64,000 nucleotides of DNA, taken from NCBI GenBank assembly GCA_964020155.1, contig OZ026553.1, positions 5,139,009 through 5,203,008 of the forward strand, written 5' to 3'. This DNA is from Chondrilla cf. caribensis (Eukaryota; Porifera; Demospongiae; Chondrillida; Chondrillidae). The notes under the pieces are model-generated. The model was given only the letters and a program-made list of their open reading frames with translations, ran no database searches and had not been told where the DNA came from. Below, piece after piece: positions 1 through 12,200 of this stretch. The position numbers and the translations under genes are program-made. How positions within the stretch are numbered: position 1 is the first letter of the stretch; every line of letters starts with the position of its first letter.

Positions 1-510
1 TGTGGGCACAATAATATGTGTAGGAAGAGTTTCAGAGATTAGTTCACATCCCCAGCTAGCTATAGGTCTAGTGTATGTCTCAGGTTAACACACACCCTCC
101 CCCATGAGCTATGGAAGAACGTGCTCAGCATTTACTCTCCTATTCTCTCCCATACATTGAAAAATATTAAGCATCTCTGAATGTAGCTAATGTTACGGGC
201 CACCTGATGAGATGGGAATGGTTTCAAAATTTAGCTCACATCCCCAGTTAGGTCTGATAAAATTATCAGGTTGACACGCCCCTCTCCCATGAGTTATGCG
301 AGAAGGTGCTTAGTGTTTTTATTCTCCTATTCTCTCCCATACATTGATAATATTAAGCACCTCCAAATGTAGCTAAGGTTCCAGGCCACCTAATGTGATG
401 GGGATTGTTTCAGAATTTAGCTCACATCCCCACGTAGGTTCGGTAAAAATATCTGGTTTACACACTCCCTCTCCCATGAGTTATGTACAAAGGTGCTTGG
501 CTCCGAGCTT
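1..510. repeat. Diverged 187-bp satellite A units (left flank)
   Basis: About three degenerate copies of satellite A occur here, recognisable by the recurring blocks ctctcccatacattgaaaa, attaagcacctc, gttacgggccacctgat and gttgacacgcccc at roughly 190-bp spacing. They are clearly more diverged than the core array further right. The run stops inside a unit near 497-510, where it passes abruptly into satellite B sequence. No gene is seen. Confidence 0.8.
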
Positions 511-1262
511 GTGGTGATCACTCAGTTAATTTTACACTCTACTGCTAGTCACCAGGGGATGTCCAGTGTCCATATCAAACTCAACAACACAAATTCGGAT
601 GCATGCAATCACTACTGTGTGCTATAGGCTGCGTGGTGACCAGCTAGAAAATGTCAAATTTGAAATTATATCGCTGTATAAGCAAAATAAATGTCAAATT
701 TTCCCCTTGTCACTGCAGCCACTTCTATGTGCACGTAATGCATCATAGCTCAAATACAGACGCACAGACACACTCCTGGAACTAGTATGGTCCTTCAGAT
801 AGCAAATTGGATACGTTTTCCTGCCACACAAAACTTCACCCCTGTGTGACACATAATGATGTATATACTTTTGTATGTACATTCCAATATACATATAGTG
901 CAACTTGTGGTGATCACTCAGGTAATTTCACATTCTGTTGCTGGTCACCAAGGGTTGCCAAGTGTCCATGGCAACCTCACCAACACAGTTTCGGATGCAT
1001 ACACACTGTCCTGAGTGTGCTATAGGCCTCGTGGTGACAGGCAAAAATGTCAAATTTTTGAGTTGTCACCACGGCCTCTCCTGTGTGCGCGTGATGCATC
1101 ATAGCTAAAATACAGATGCACGGACATACTCCTGGAACTAGTATGGTCCTCCTGATAGTAAATGTGATACATTTTCTCACCGACCAAAACTTCACCCCTG
1201 TGTGACACATAATAATGTATATACTTTTGTATATACATGTTTTGTATATCATTTTGTATATC
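510..1262. repeat. Diverged 358-bp satellite B units (left flank)
   Basis: Roughly two degenerate copies of satellite B lie here, sharing cttgtggtgatcact, gtcaccacggcctctcctg, gtatatacttttgtatg and caaactcaacaacacaattt-like blocks with the main B array. They interrupt a satellite A unit: the sequence leaves A after its ggtgctt block and re-enters A at the cattaaaaacattaag block. Short open frames on both strands are by-products of the repeat. Confidence 0.8.
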
Positions 1263-1974
1263 TTCCCATTAAAAACATTAAGCATGTACCTCTGGATGTA
1301 GTTAGGGACTACCTACGGAGATGAAAATTGTTTCATAAGGTAGTATAGGTCCACAGCTAGGTCTCCATAAAATATCATGTTGACACACCCCCTCTCCCAT
1401 GACCTAAGCAAAAAGGTGCTTAACGTGTTTTGATCCTATACATTCACATACATTAAAAAATATTAAGCACCTCCGCATGTAGTTAGTGTTATGGACTACC
1501 TACGGAGATGAAAGTTGTTTCATAAGGTACTTGATTTGTTTATTTGTAAAGTCATGTAGCTAGTATCATATGGTAACACACACACATAATTCATAGGTTG
1601 CAAGAGCATTGGGGCCTGGCAAGACCATTGTCACTTGCTTGTGTGATTCAGGACAGGTCAGCAGTGTCCACTGAAGTAGTCGCATTGTTGTGAACATATT
1701 TTTAACTCTCCAGAGGTACTTCTCCAAACTGTTTAGAAGGACCGAGGTGAGAGGTTCAATAGGGACATACCTGTAGCTGGTATGTAAAATGTGAATGCTC
1801 TGCTCTTGCCTTCCTGCAGGTCTTCTCCAAACACTTTCAGAGAAATATCACAGTTCTTTGCATTGACAGTAATAAGAATCGAGAACTTTTGAATTTACCA
1901 TTCTACTTATTAATGAAATGCAAAAAGTTGATTCAGTCATATTATTTCACAGTTGAAATTCTTGCAAACATACG
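1263..1974. other. Diverged satellite A remnants and non-coding unique stretch
   Basis: Positions 1,263-1,530 hold about one and a half diverged satellite A units. From 1,531 to about 1,970 the sequence is single-copy within the window. It has a short CA run near 1,578 and two similar blocks containing ttctccaaac (about 1,720 and 1,826) but no convincing exon. I see no gene here. Confidence 0.55.
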
Positions 1975-4615
1975 TACGTACGGAGATGGGAATTGTTTCA
2001 TAAGTTACTTCATGATTTCAGCTAGGTCTGTCGAAAATATCAAGTTGACACGCCCCCTCCTTCATGAGCTATACAAGAAGGTGCTTAGCGTTTTCTCCCC
2101 TATACTCTCCCATACTTTGGAAAATATTAAGCACCTCCACTTGTAGCTGGGGTTACGGGTAAGCTACGGAGATGAAAATAGTTTCATAAGTTACTTCATG
2201 TTCCCAGCTAGGTCTGACTAAAATATCAAGTTGACACGCCCCCTCCTTCATGAGCTATACAAAACGGTGCTTAGCGTTTTCTCCCCTATACTCTCCCATA
2301 CATTGGAAAATATTAAGCACCTCCACTTGTAGCTGGGGTTACGGGTAAGCTACGGAGATGAAAATAGTTTCATAAGTTACTTCATGTTCCCAGGTAGGTC
2401 TGACTAAAATATCAAGTTGACACGACCCCTCCTTCATGAGCTATACAAAACGGTGCTTAGCGTTTTCTCCCCTATACTCTCCCATACATTGAAAAAAAGT
2501 TTAAGCACCTCCACTTGTAGCTGGGGTTACGGGTAAGCTACAGACATGGGAATTGTTTCATATGTTACTTCATGTTCCCAGCTAGGTCTGTCTAAAACAT
2601 CAAGTTGACACGCCCCCTCCTTCATGAGCTATACAAAAAGGTGCTTAGCGTTTTCTCCCCTATACTCTCCCATACATTGAAAAAATATTAAGCACCTCCA
2701 CTTGTAGCTGGGGCTGTGGGTAAGCTACGGAGATGGGAAATGTTTCATAAGTTACTTCATGTTCCCAGCTAGGTCTGTCTAAATTATCAAGTTGACACGC
2801 CCCCTCCTTCATGAGCTATACAAAAGGGTGCATAGCGTTTTCTCCCCTATACTCTCCCATACGTACATTGAAAAAATATAAAGCACCTCCACTTGTAGCT
2901 GGGGTTACGGGTAAGCTACGGAGATGGGAGTTGTTTCATAAGTTACTTCATGTTCCCAGCTAGGTCTGTCTAAAATATCAAGTTGACACGCCCCCTCCTT
3001 CATGAGCTATACAAAAAGGTGCTTAGCATTTTCTCCCCCATACTCTCCCATACATTGACAAAATATTAAGCACCTCCACTTGTAGCTGGGGTTGTGGGTA
3101 AGCTACGGAGATGGCAATTGTTGCATAGGTTACTTCATGTTCCCAGCTAGGTCTGTCTAAAATATCAAGTTGACACGCCCCCTCCTTCATGAGCTATACA
3201 AAAAGGTGCTTAGCGTTTTCTCCCCTATACTCTCCCATACATTGAAAAAATGTTAAGCACCTCCACTTGTAGCTGGGGTTGTAGGTAAGCTACAGACATG
3301 GGAATTGTTTCATAAGTTACTTCATGATCCCAGCTAGGTCTGTCTAAAATATCAAGTTGACACGCCCCCTCCTTCATGAGCTATACAAAAAGGTGCTTAG
3401 TGTTTTCTCCCCTATACTCTCCCATACATTGACAAAATATTAAGCACCTCCACTTGTAGCTGGGGTTGTGGGTAAGCTACGGAGATGGCAATTGTTGCAT
3501 AGGTTACTTCATGTTCCCAGCTAGGTCTGTCTAAAATATCAAGTTGACACGCCCCCTCCTTCATGAGCTATACAAAAAGGTGCTTAGCGTTTTCTCCCCT
3601 ATACTCTCCCATACATTGAAAAAATATTAAGCACCTCCACTTGTAGCTGGGGTTGTAGGTAAGCTACGGAGATAGCAATTGTTGCATAGGTTACTTCATG
3701 TTCCCAGCTAGGTCTGTCTAAAATATCAAGTTGACATGCCCCCTCCTTCATGAGCTATACAAAAAGGTGCTTAATGTTTTCTCCCCCATACTCTCCCATA
3801 CATTGAAAAAATATTAAGCACCTCCACTTGTAGCTGGGGTTACGGGTAAGCTACGGAGATGGGAATTGTTTCATAAGTTACTTCATGATCCCAGCTAGGT
3901 CTGTCTAAAATATCAAGTTGACACGCCCCCTCCCCCATGAGCTATACAAAAAGGTGCTTAGTGTTTTCTCCCCTATACGACTCCCATACATTGAAAAAAT
4001 GTTAAGCACCTCCACTTGTAGCTGGGGTTGTGGGTACGCTACGGAGATGGGAATTGTTGCATAGGTTACTTCATGTTCCCAGCTAGGTCTGTCTAAAATA
4101 TCAAGTTGACACGCCCCCTCCTTCTGAATCATGAGCTATACAAAAAGGTGCTTAGCGTTTTCTCCCCTATACTCTCCCATACATTGAAAAAAATTATTAA
4201 GCACCTCCACTTGTAGCTGGGGTTACGGGTAAGCTACGGAGATGGGAGTTGTTTCATAAGTTATTTCATGATCCCAGCTAGATCTGTCTAAATTATCAAG
4301 TTGACACGCCCCCTCCTTCATGAGCTATACAAAAAGGTGCTTAGCGTTTTCTCCCCTATACTCTCCCATACGTACATTGAAAAAATATTAAGCACCTCCA
4401 CTTGTAGTTGGGTTACGGGTAAGCCACGGAGATGGGAATTGTTTCATAAGTTACTTCATGTTCCCAGCTAGGTTGGACTAAAGTATCAAGTTGACATGCC
4501 CCCTCCCCCATGAGCTATACAAAAAGGTGCTTAGCGTTTTCTCCCCTATACGACTCCCATACATTGAAAAAATATTAAGCACCTCCACTTGTAGCTGGGG
4601 ATACGGGTAAACTAC
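1975..4615. repeat. Satellite A: 187-bp tandem array, about 14 copies
   Basis: Head-to-tail copies of a unit of about 187 bp run from cggagatgggaattgtttca through gttgacacgccccctccttc, ggtgcttagcgttttctccc and cacctccacttgtagctggg. The block tagctggggtt recurs at about 2,143, 2,330 and 2,518, which gives the period. Units differ by scattered substitutions and 1-4 bp indels, for example a gtac insertion in the copies near 2,863 and 4,372. The array ends near 4,615 in a partial unit. Confidence 0.93.
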
Positions 4616-6299
4616 GTAAGTGTTCCAAACTGATAAAGGTGACTGACATACTTTCATTTTGAAACCTTTTGGCTTTGTAAAACGTCAAATTCAACTATAT
4701 GTAGGACAATCAGCATCTTGATTTTAACGCCTTAACATCAATACAGGACCCACCCCTTTTACACATTCACAGGAAATACCCATTCCCTCTGTTCTAATCG
4801 ACTGTCGCTTAGGTTAAGTTGGGTTTAGACCATAGATACTCGTTATTGACAATTAAAATAAACGCATAATTACATAATAAATATTAGTTAAAACTGTAGC
4901 ACGTGGGTGTAGCAATAGCTTTCACACTTTCTATGTTGTCCATAATTTGTTTAAGTATCAAAATACTGTATTATAATGATCACATTAATGAAATGAAGAA
5001 ATTGTCGGATTTGTAATTAATAAAAAAGTCACCCACTCAGGGTCAAAGACACCTATATATGGAGAGCTTTACAGGGACTTTCCACAGAGACTGTGTACTT
5101 GCGTCATTCCACAACTGCAGAAGACACTATTCTAGCTGGGAGGTCAGCCGCGAGTCCCAAAGCTCCCCCCTACGGTTCTTTGTAGAGAGTATTGCGACTG
5201 ACCACCAGGAAGTGAGCTATTTTTTTTCAGAGAAAAAAACCGTCCTTTTGAGGATTCGAACCCGCGACCTGGAGCCTAGAGTCGTGTCACCTGACCACCC
5301 CGCCACCGTGACCTATCTATTTTATTATTATTATCTGCGCTATTTAAAGTTGCCCTCAATGTTAAATTCGGAGAATAGGCCACCCCCAGGCACTCGAATC
5401 ACTTGATCGTCTCTAATAGGTTTAGAAGAACCTTCGGTGAAGATTTAAAGTTCGTTAAAGTCTTTGCGCTCAAATTCTAGCCCAAATCCTAATTGTCGGC
5501 GTTTTGAAATCGGCCATTTTGTTCGCACATATAAATAATATAAATTTACTGTAGTGGTTACGCGTAGGAATGCATATTATATGATGTTGCAGTATTTCCT
5601 AAATTCGAATATACTCGAAGATGGTGCAGCTACGTAGCTCGTAGCTACGGCAAAGGAGCTTTACAAAGTCTTCTGTTTCATACTATAAAACCCGAGAGTA
5701 TGTAAAGTTTTCCTGCATTCCAGACCGTATGTGCATTATTGCTTTCCTGTGATAGAAACTTCGTCGGAGAATGCGCGAACACTGTAAGGGACATAGCAGT
5801 ATTCCTCTGCAAAGAGAAGATATTACCAAATTGCATCTTCGAGGTGTGGTTGTGTAGGGTATGGGTTGAGGTATATTAACTGATAGAATATGTTCACTTG
5901 CTTTGTGTTCAGTTTTGAAGTAGTGCAGATCATTCATGACAAGATACTGGACATGACTGGTAGTAACCAGTGAGTACATCATTATGTGATCCACTGTGAT
6001 TATCATACTCAAGTATTACATCTGTTCTCAGAGTACCACTTGTTCTGGTGGGAAACAAGACAGACCTCCACATGCAAAATTAATAGTTCTGTGTAGCACT
6101 GCAAACACACACATCAAAATAGAACTATTGCCAGTACCTGTTTTACAATGATCTATTATCACAATGTCAACACAATAAGTTATATTATGTATACCAAATC
6201 TAGCACACCGCATTATGCTACGATGGGTCAGGTATTTAGGTACGTATCTCGTCGACCGGCACACGCCATTTTGTATTTCCCACCGGAGTCATAGGTGTC
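4616..6299. other. Non-repetitive spacer between satellites A and B
   Basis: About 1.7 kb of mostly single-copy, AT-rich sequence separates the two arrays. The only element I can name is a tRNA-like promoter block at 5,230-5,318. Open frames of up to about 115 codons exist but show no recognisable domain or splice structure, so I call no gene. Confidence 0.5.
5230..5318 (-). mobile_element. tRNA-like head of a probable SINE
   Basis: Read on the minus strand, this stretch has a tRNA-type A box (tggcggggtggtca) and a perfect B box (ggttcgaatcc) at internal RNA polymerase III promoter spacing. The 5' end (ggtcacg) has no complementary 3' acceptor strand and the T-stem is imperfect, so a functional tRNA gene is unlikely. 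A block downstream on the plus strand (about 5,383-5,445, cacccccaggcactcgaatc) weakly resembles 59,215-59,270, consistent with a dispersed family. Confidence 0.5.
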
Positions 6300-9200
6300 A
6301 GTGACCCCCCTTTCCCTCTGACACCAGCATGGCTCTCTTCTTAGGAAGTTTGAGAAATACGAATACACAGACACACTCCTTGACCTAGTAGCTACCTTCT
6401 GATAGCAAAAGGATGCATTTTGATGTCGATCAAAATTTCCCCCCAGTGCCACATATAATAAAATGTATATACTTTGTATGTGCATTCATATATAAGTGTA
6501 ATACGCCTTGTGGTGATCACCTAAGCAATTTGAGAGTTCTTTGCTGGTCACCAAGGGCTACCCAGTGTCCATGCCAAACTCACCAACACAATTTTGGAAG
6601 CATTCAGATTGTCCTGAGTGCACTATAAGCCTCGTGGTGACAAGCAAAAAAATGTCAATTTTTTTAGTTGTCACCACGGCCTCTCCTGTGTGCACGTAAT
6701 GCATCATAGCTGAAATCCGAATGCACAGACACACTCCTGGACCTAGTAGCTACCTTCTGATAGTAAAAAGGATGCATTTTGATGTCGACCAAAATTTCCC
6801 CCCAGTGCCACATATAATAGAATGTATATACTTTGTATGTACATTCATATATAAGTGTAATACGCCTTGTGGTGATCACCTAAGCAATTTGAGAGTTCTT
6901 TGCTGGTCACCAAGGGCTACCCAGTGTCCATGCCAAACTCACCAACTCAATTTCGGAAGCATTCAGATTGTCCTGAGTGCGCTATAAACCTCGTGGTGAC
7001 AAGCAAAAAAATGTCAATTTTTTTAGTTGTCACCACGGCCTCTCCTGTGTGCACGTAATGCATCATAGCTAAAATCCGAATGCACAGACACACTCCTGGA
7101 CCTAGTAGCTACCTTCTGATAGCAAAAAGATGCATTTTGATGTTGACCAAAATTTCCCCCCAGTGCCACATATAATAGAATGTATATACTTTGTATGTGC
7201 ATTCATATATAAGTGTAATACGCCTTGTGGTGATCACCTAAGCAATTTGAGAGTTCTTTGCTGGTCACCAAGGGCTACCCAATGTCCATGCCAAACTCAC
7301 CAACACAATTTCGGAAGCAGTCAGATTGTCGTGCGCTATAAGCCTCGTGGTGACAAGCAAATAATGTCACTTTTTTGAGTTGTCACCACGGCCTCTCCTG
7401 TGTGCACGTAATGCATCATAGCTGAAATCCGAATGCATAGACACACTCCTGGACCTAGTAGCTACCTTTTGATAGCAAAAAGATGCATTTTGATGTCGAT
7501 CAAAATTCCCCCCAGTACCACATATAATAGAATGTATATACTTTGTATGTACATTCATATATAAGTGTAATACGCCTTGTGGTGATCACCTAAGCAATTT
7601 GAGAGTTCTTTGCTGGTCACCAGGGGCTACCCAGTGTCCATGCCAAACTCACCAACTCATTTTCGGAAGAATTGAGATTGTCCTGAGTGCGCTATAAGCC
7701 TCGTGGTGACAAGTAAAAAAATGTCAATTTTTTTAGTTGTCACCACGGCCTCTCCTGTGTGCACGTAATGCATCATAGCTAAAATTCGAATGCACAGACA
7801 CACTCCTGGACCTAGTAGCTACCTTCTGATAGCAAAAAGATGCATTTTGATGTCGATCAAAATTTCCCCCCAGTGCCACATATAATAAAATGTATATACT
7901 TTGTATGTACATTCATATATGTGTGTAATACGCCTTGTGGTGATCACCTAAGCAATTTGAGAAATCTTTGCTGGTCACCAGGGGCTACCCAGTGTCCATG
8001 CCAAACTCACCAACTCATTTTCGGAAGAATTGAGATTGTCCTGAGTGCGCTATAAGCCTCGTGGTGACAAGTAAAAAAATGTCAATTTTTTGAGTTGTCA
8101 CCACAGCCTCTCCTGTGTGCACGTAATGCATCATAGCTAAAATTCGAATGTACAGACACACTCCTGGACCTAGTAGCTACCTTCTGATAGCAAAAAGGAT
8201 GCATTTTGATGTCGATCAAAATTTCCCCCCAGTGCCACATATAATAGAATGTATATACTTTGTATGTACATTCATATATAAGTGTAATACGCCTTGTGGT
8301 GATCACCTAAGCAATTTGAGAGTTCTTTGCTGGTCACCAGGGGCTACCCAGTGTCCATGCCAAACTCACCAACTCATTTTCGGAAGAATTGAGATTGTCC
8401 TGAGTGTGCTATAAGCCTCGTGGTGACAAACAAAAAAATGTCACTTTTTTGAGTTGTCACCACGGCCTCTCCTGTGTGCACGTAATGCATCATAGCTGAA
8501 ATCCGAATGCACAGACGCACTTCTGGACCTAGTAGCTACCTTCTGATAGCAAAAAGGATGCATTTTGATGTCGACCAAATTTCCCCCCAGTGCCACATAT
8601 AATAAAATGTATATACTTTGTATGTACATTCATATATGTGTGTAATACGCCTTGTGGTGATCACCTAAGCAATTTGAGAGTTCTTTGCTGGTCACCAGGG
8701 GCTACCCAGTGTCCATGCCAAACTCACCAACTCATTTTCGGAAGAATTGAGATTGTCCTGAGTGCACTATAAGCCTCGTGGTGACAAGCAAAAAAATGTC
8801 ACTTTTTTGAGTTGTCACCACGGCCTCTCCTGTGTGCACGTAATGCATCATAGCTGAAATCCGAATGCATAGACACACTTCTGGACCTAGTAGCTACCTT
8901 CTGATAGCAAAAAGATGCATTTTGATGTCGATCAAAATTTTCCTCCAGTGCCACATATAATAGAATGTATATACTTTGTATGTGCATTCATATATAAGTG
9001 TAATATGCCTTGTGGTGATCACCTAAGCAATTTGAGAGTTCTTTACTGGTCACCAAGGGCTACCCAGTGTCCATGCCAAACTCACCAACTCATTTTCGGA
9101 AGCATTCAGATTGTCCTGAGTGCACTATAAGCCTCGTGGTGACAAGCAAAAAAATGTCAATTTTTTGAGTTGTCACCATGGCCTCTCCTGTGTGCACGTA

Positions 9201-12200
9201 TTGCATCATAGCTGAAATCTGAATGCACAGACGCACTTCTGGACCTAGTAGCTACCTTCTGATAGCAAAAAGGATGCATTTTGATGTCGATCAAAATTTC
9301 CCCCCAGTGCCACATATAATAGAATGTATATACTTTGTATGTGCATTCATATATAAGTGTAATACGCCTTGTGGTGATCACCTAAGCAATTTGAGAGTTC
9401 TTTGCTGGTCACCAAGGGCTACCCAGTGTCCATGCCAAACTCACCAACTCATTTTCGGAAGCAGTCAGATTGTCCTGAGTGCACTATAAGCCTCGTGGTG
9501 ACAAGTAAAAAAATGTCAATTTTTTGAGTTGTCACCACAGCCTCTCCTGTGTGCACGTAATGCATCATAGCTAAAATTCGAATGTACAGACACACTCCTG
9601 GACCTAGTAGCTACCTTCTGATAGCAAAAAGGATGCATTTTGATGTCGATCAAAATTTCCCCCCAGTGCCACATATAATAGAATGTATATACTTTGTATG
9701 TACATTCATATATAAGTGTAATACGCCTTGTGGTGATCACCTAAGCAATTGGAGAGTTCTTTGCTGGTCACCAGGGGCTACCCAGTGTCCATGCCAAACT
9801 CACCAACTCATTTTCGGAAGAATTGAGATTGTCCTGAGTGTGCTATAAGCCTCGTGGTGACAAACAAAAAAATGTCACTTTTTTGAGTTGTCACCACGGC
9901 CTCTCCTGTGTGCACGTAATGCATCATAGCTGAAATCCGAATGCACAGACGCACTTCTGGACCTAGTAGCTACCTTCTGATAGCAAAAAGGATGCATTTT
10001 GATGTCGACCAAATTTCCCCCCAGTGCCACATATAATAGAATGTATATACTTTGTATGTACATTCATATATAAGTGTAATACGCCTTGTGGTGATCACCT
10101 AAGCAATTTGAGAGTTCTTTACTGGTCACCAAGGGCTACCCAGTGTCCATACCAAACTCACCAACACAATTTCGGAAGCATTCAGATTGTCCTGAGTGCG
10201 CCATAAGCCTCGTGATGACAAGCAAAAAAATGTCAATTTTTTGAGTTGTCACCACGGCCTCTCCTGTGTGCACGTAATGCATCATAGCTGAAACCCAAAT
10301 GCACATACACACTCCTGGGCCTAGTAGCTACCTTCTGATAGCAAAAAGATGCATTTTGATGTCCACCAAAATTTCCCCCCAGTGCCACATATAATAAAAT
10401 GTATATACTTGTATGTACATTCATATATGTGTGTAATACGCCTTGTGGTGATCACCTGAGCAATTTGAGAGTTCTTTACTGGTCACCAAGGGCTACCCAG
10501 TGTCCATGCCAAACTCACCAACACAATTCCGGAAGCATTATGATTGTCCTGAGTGCACTATAAGCCTCATGGTGACAAGCAAAAAAATGTCACTTTTTTG
10601 AGTTGTCACCACGGCCTCTCCTGTGTGCACGTAATGCATCATAGCTGAAATCCGAATGCACAGACACACTCTTGGACCTAGTAGCTACCTTCTGATAGCA
10701 AAAAGATGCATTTTGATGTCGATCAAAATTTCTCCCCAGTGCCACATATAATAGAATGTATATACTTTGTATGTACATTCATATATAAGTGTAATACGCC
10801 TTGTGGTGATCACCTAAGCAATTTGAGAGTTCTTTACTGGTCACCAAGGGCTACCCAGTGTCCATACAAAACTTACCAACACAATTCCGGAAGCATTATG
10901 ATTGTCCTGTGTGCACTATAAGCCTCGTGGTGACAAGCAAAAAAATGTCACTTTTTTGAGTTGTCACCACGGCCTCTCCTGTGTGCACGTAATGCATCAT
11001 AGCTGAAATCCGAATGCATAGACACACTCCTGGACCTAGTAGCTACCTTCTGATAGCAAAAAGATGCATTTTGATGTCGATCAAAATTTCCCCCCAGTGC
11101 CACATATAATAAAATGTATATACTTTGTATGTACATTCATATATGTGTGTAATACGCCTTGTGGTGATCACCTAAGCAATTTGAGAGTTTTTTACTGGTC
11201 ACCAAGGGCTACCCAGTGTCCATGCCAAACTCACCAACTCAATTTCGGAAGCATTATGATTGTCCTGAGTGCACTATAAGCCTCGTGGTGACAAGCAAAA
11301 AAATGTCATTTTTTTGAGTTGTCACCACGGCCTCTCCTGTGTACACGTAATGCATCTTAGCTGACATCCGAATGCACAGACACACTCCTGGACCTAGTAG
11401 CTACCTTTTGATAGCAAAAAGATGCATTTTGATGTCGATCAAAATTTCCCCCCAGTGCCACATATAATAGAATGTATATACTTTGTATGTACATTCATAT
11501 ATAAGTGTAATACGCCTTGTGGTGATCACCTAAGCAATTGGAGAGTTCTTTGCTGGTCACCAAGGGCTACCCAGTGTCCATGCCAAACTCACCAACACAA
11601 TTTCTGAAGCATTATGATTGTCCTGAGTGCACTATAAGCCTCGTGGTGACAAGCAAAAAATGTCAATTTTTTGACTTGTCACCACGGCCTCTCCTGTGTG
11701 CACGTAATGCATCATAGCTGAAATCCGAATGCACAGACACACTCCTGGACCTAGTAGCTACCTTCTGATAGCAAAAAGATGCATTTTGATGTCGATCAAA
11801 ATTTCCCCCCAGTGCCACATATAATAAAATGTATATACTTTGTATGTACATTCATATATGTGTGTAATACGCCTTGTGGTGATCACCTAAGCAATTTGAG
11901 AGTTCTTTGCTGGTCACCAAGGGCTACCCAGTGTCCATGCCAAACTCACCAACACAATTTCGGAAGCATTATGATTGTCCTGAGTGCACTATAAGCCTCG
12001 TGGTGACAAGCAAAAAAATGTCACTTTTTTGAGTTGTCACCACGGCCTCTCCTGTGTGCACGTAATGCATCATAGCTGAAATCCGAATGCACAGATACAC
12101 TCCTGGACCTAGTAGGTACCTTCTGATAGCAAAAGGATGCATTTTGATGTCGACCAAAATTTTCCTCCAGTGCCACATATAATAGAATGTATATACTTTG

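Noticed and set aside
5230..5318. Functional tRNA gene on the minus strand
   Set aside because: A and B boxes are present, but the acceptor ends do not pair and the T-stem is mismatched; a SINE head is more likely.
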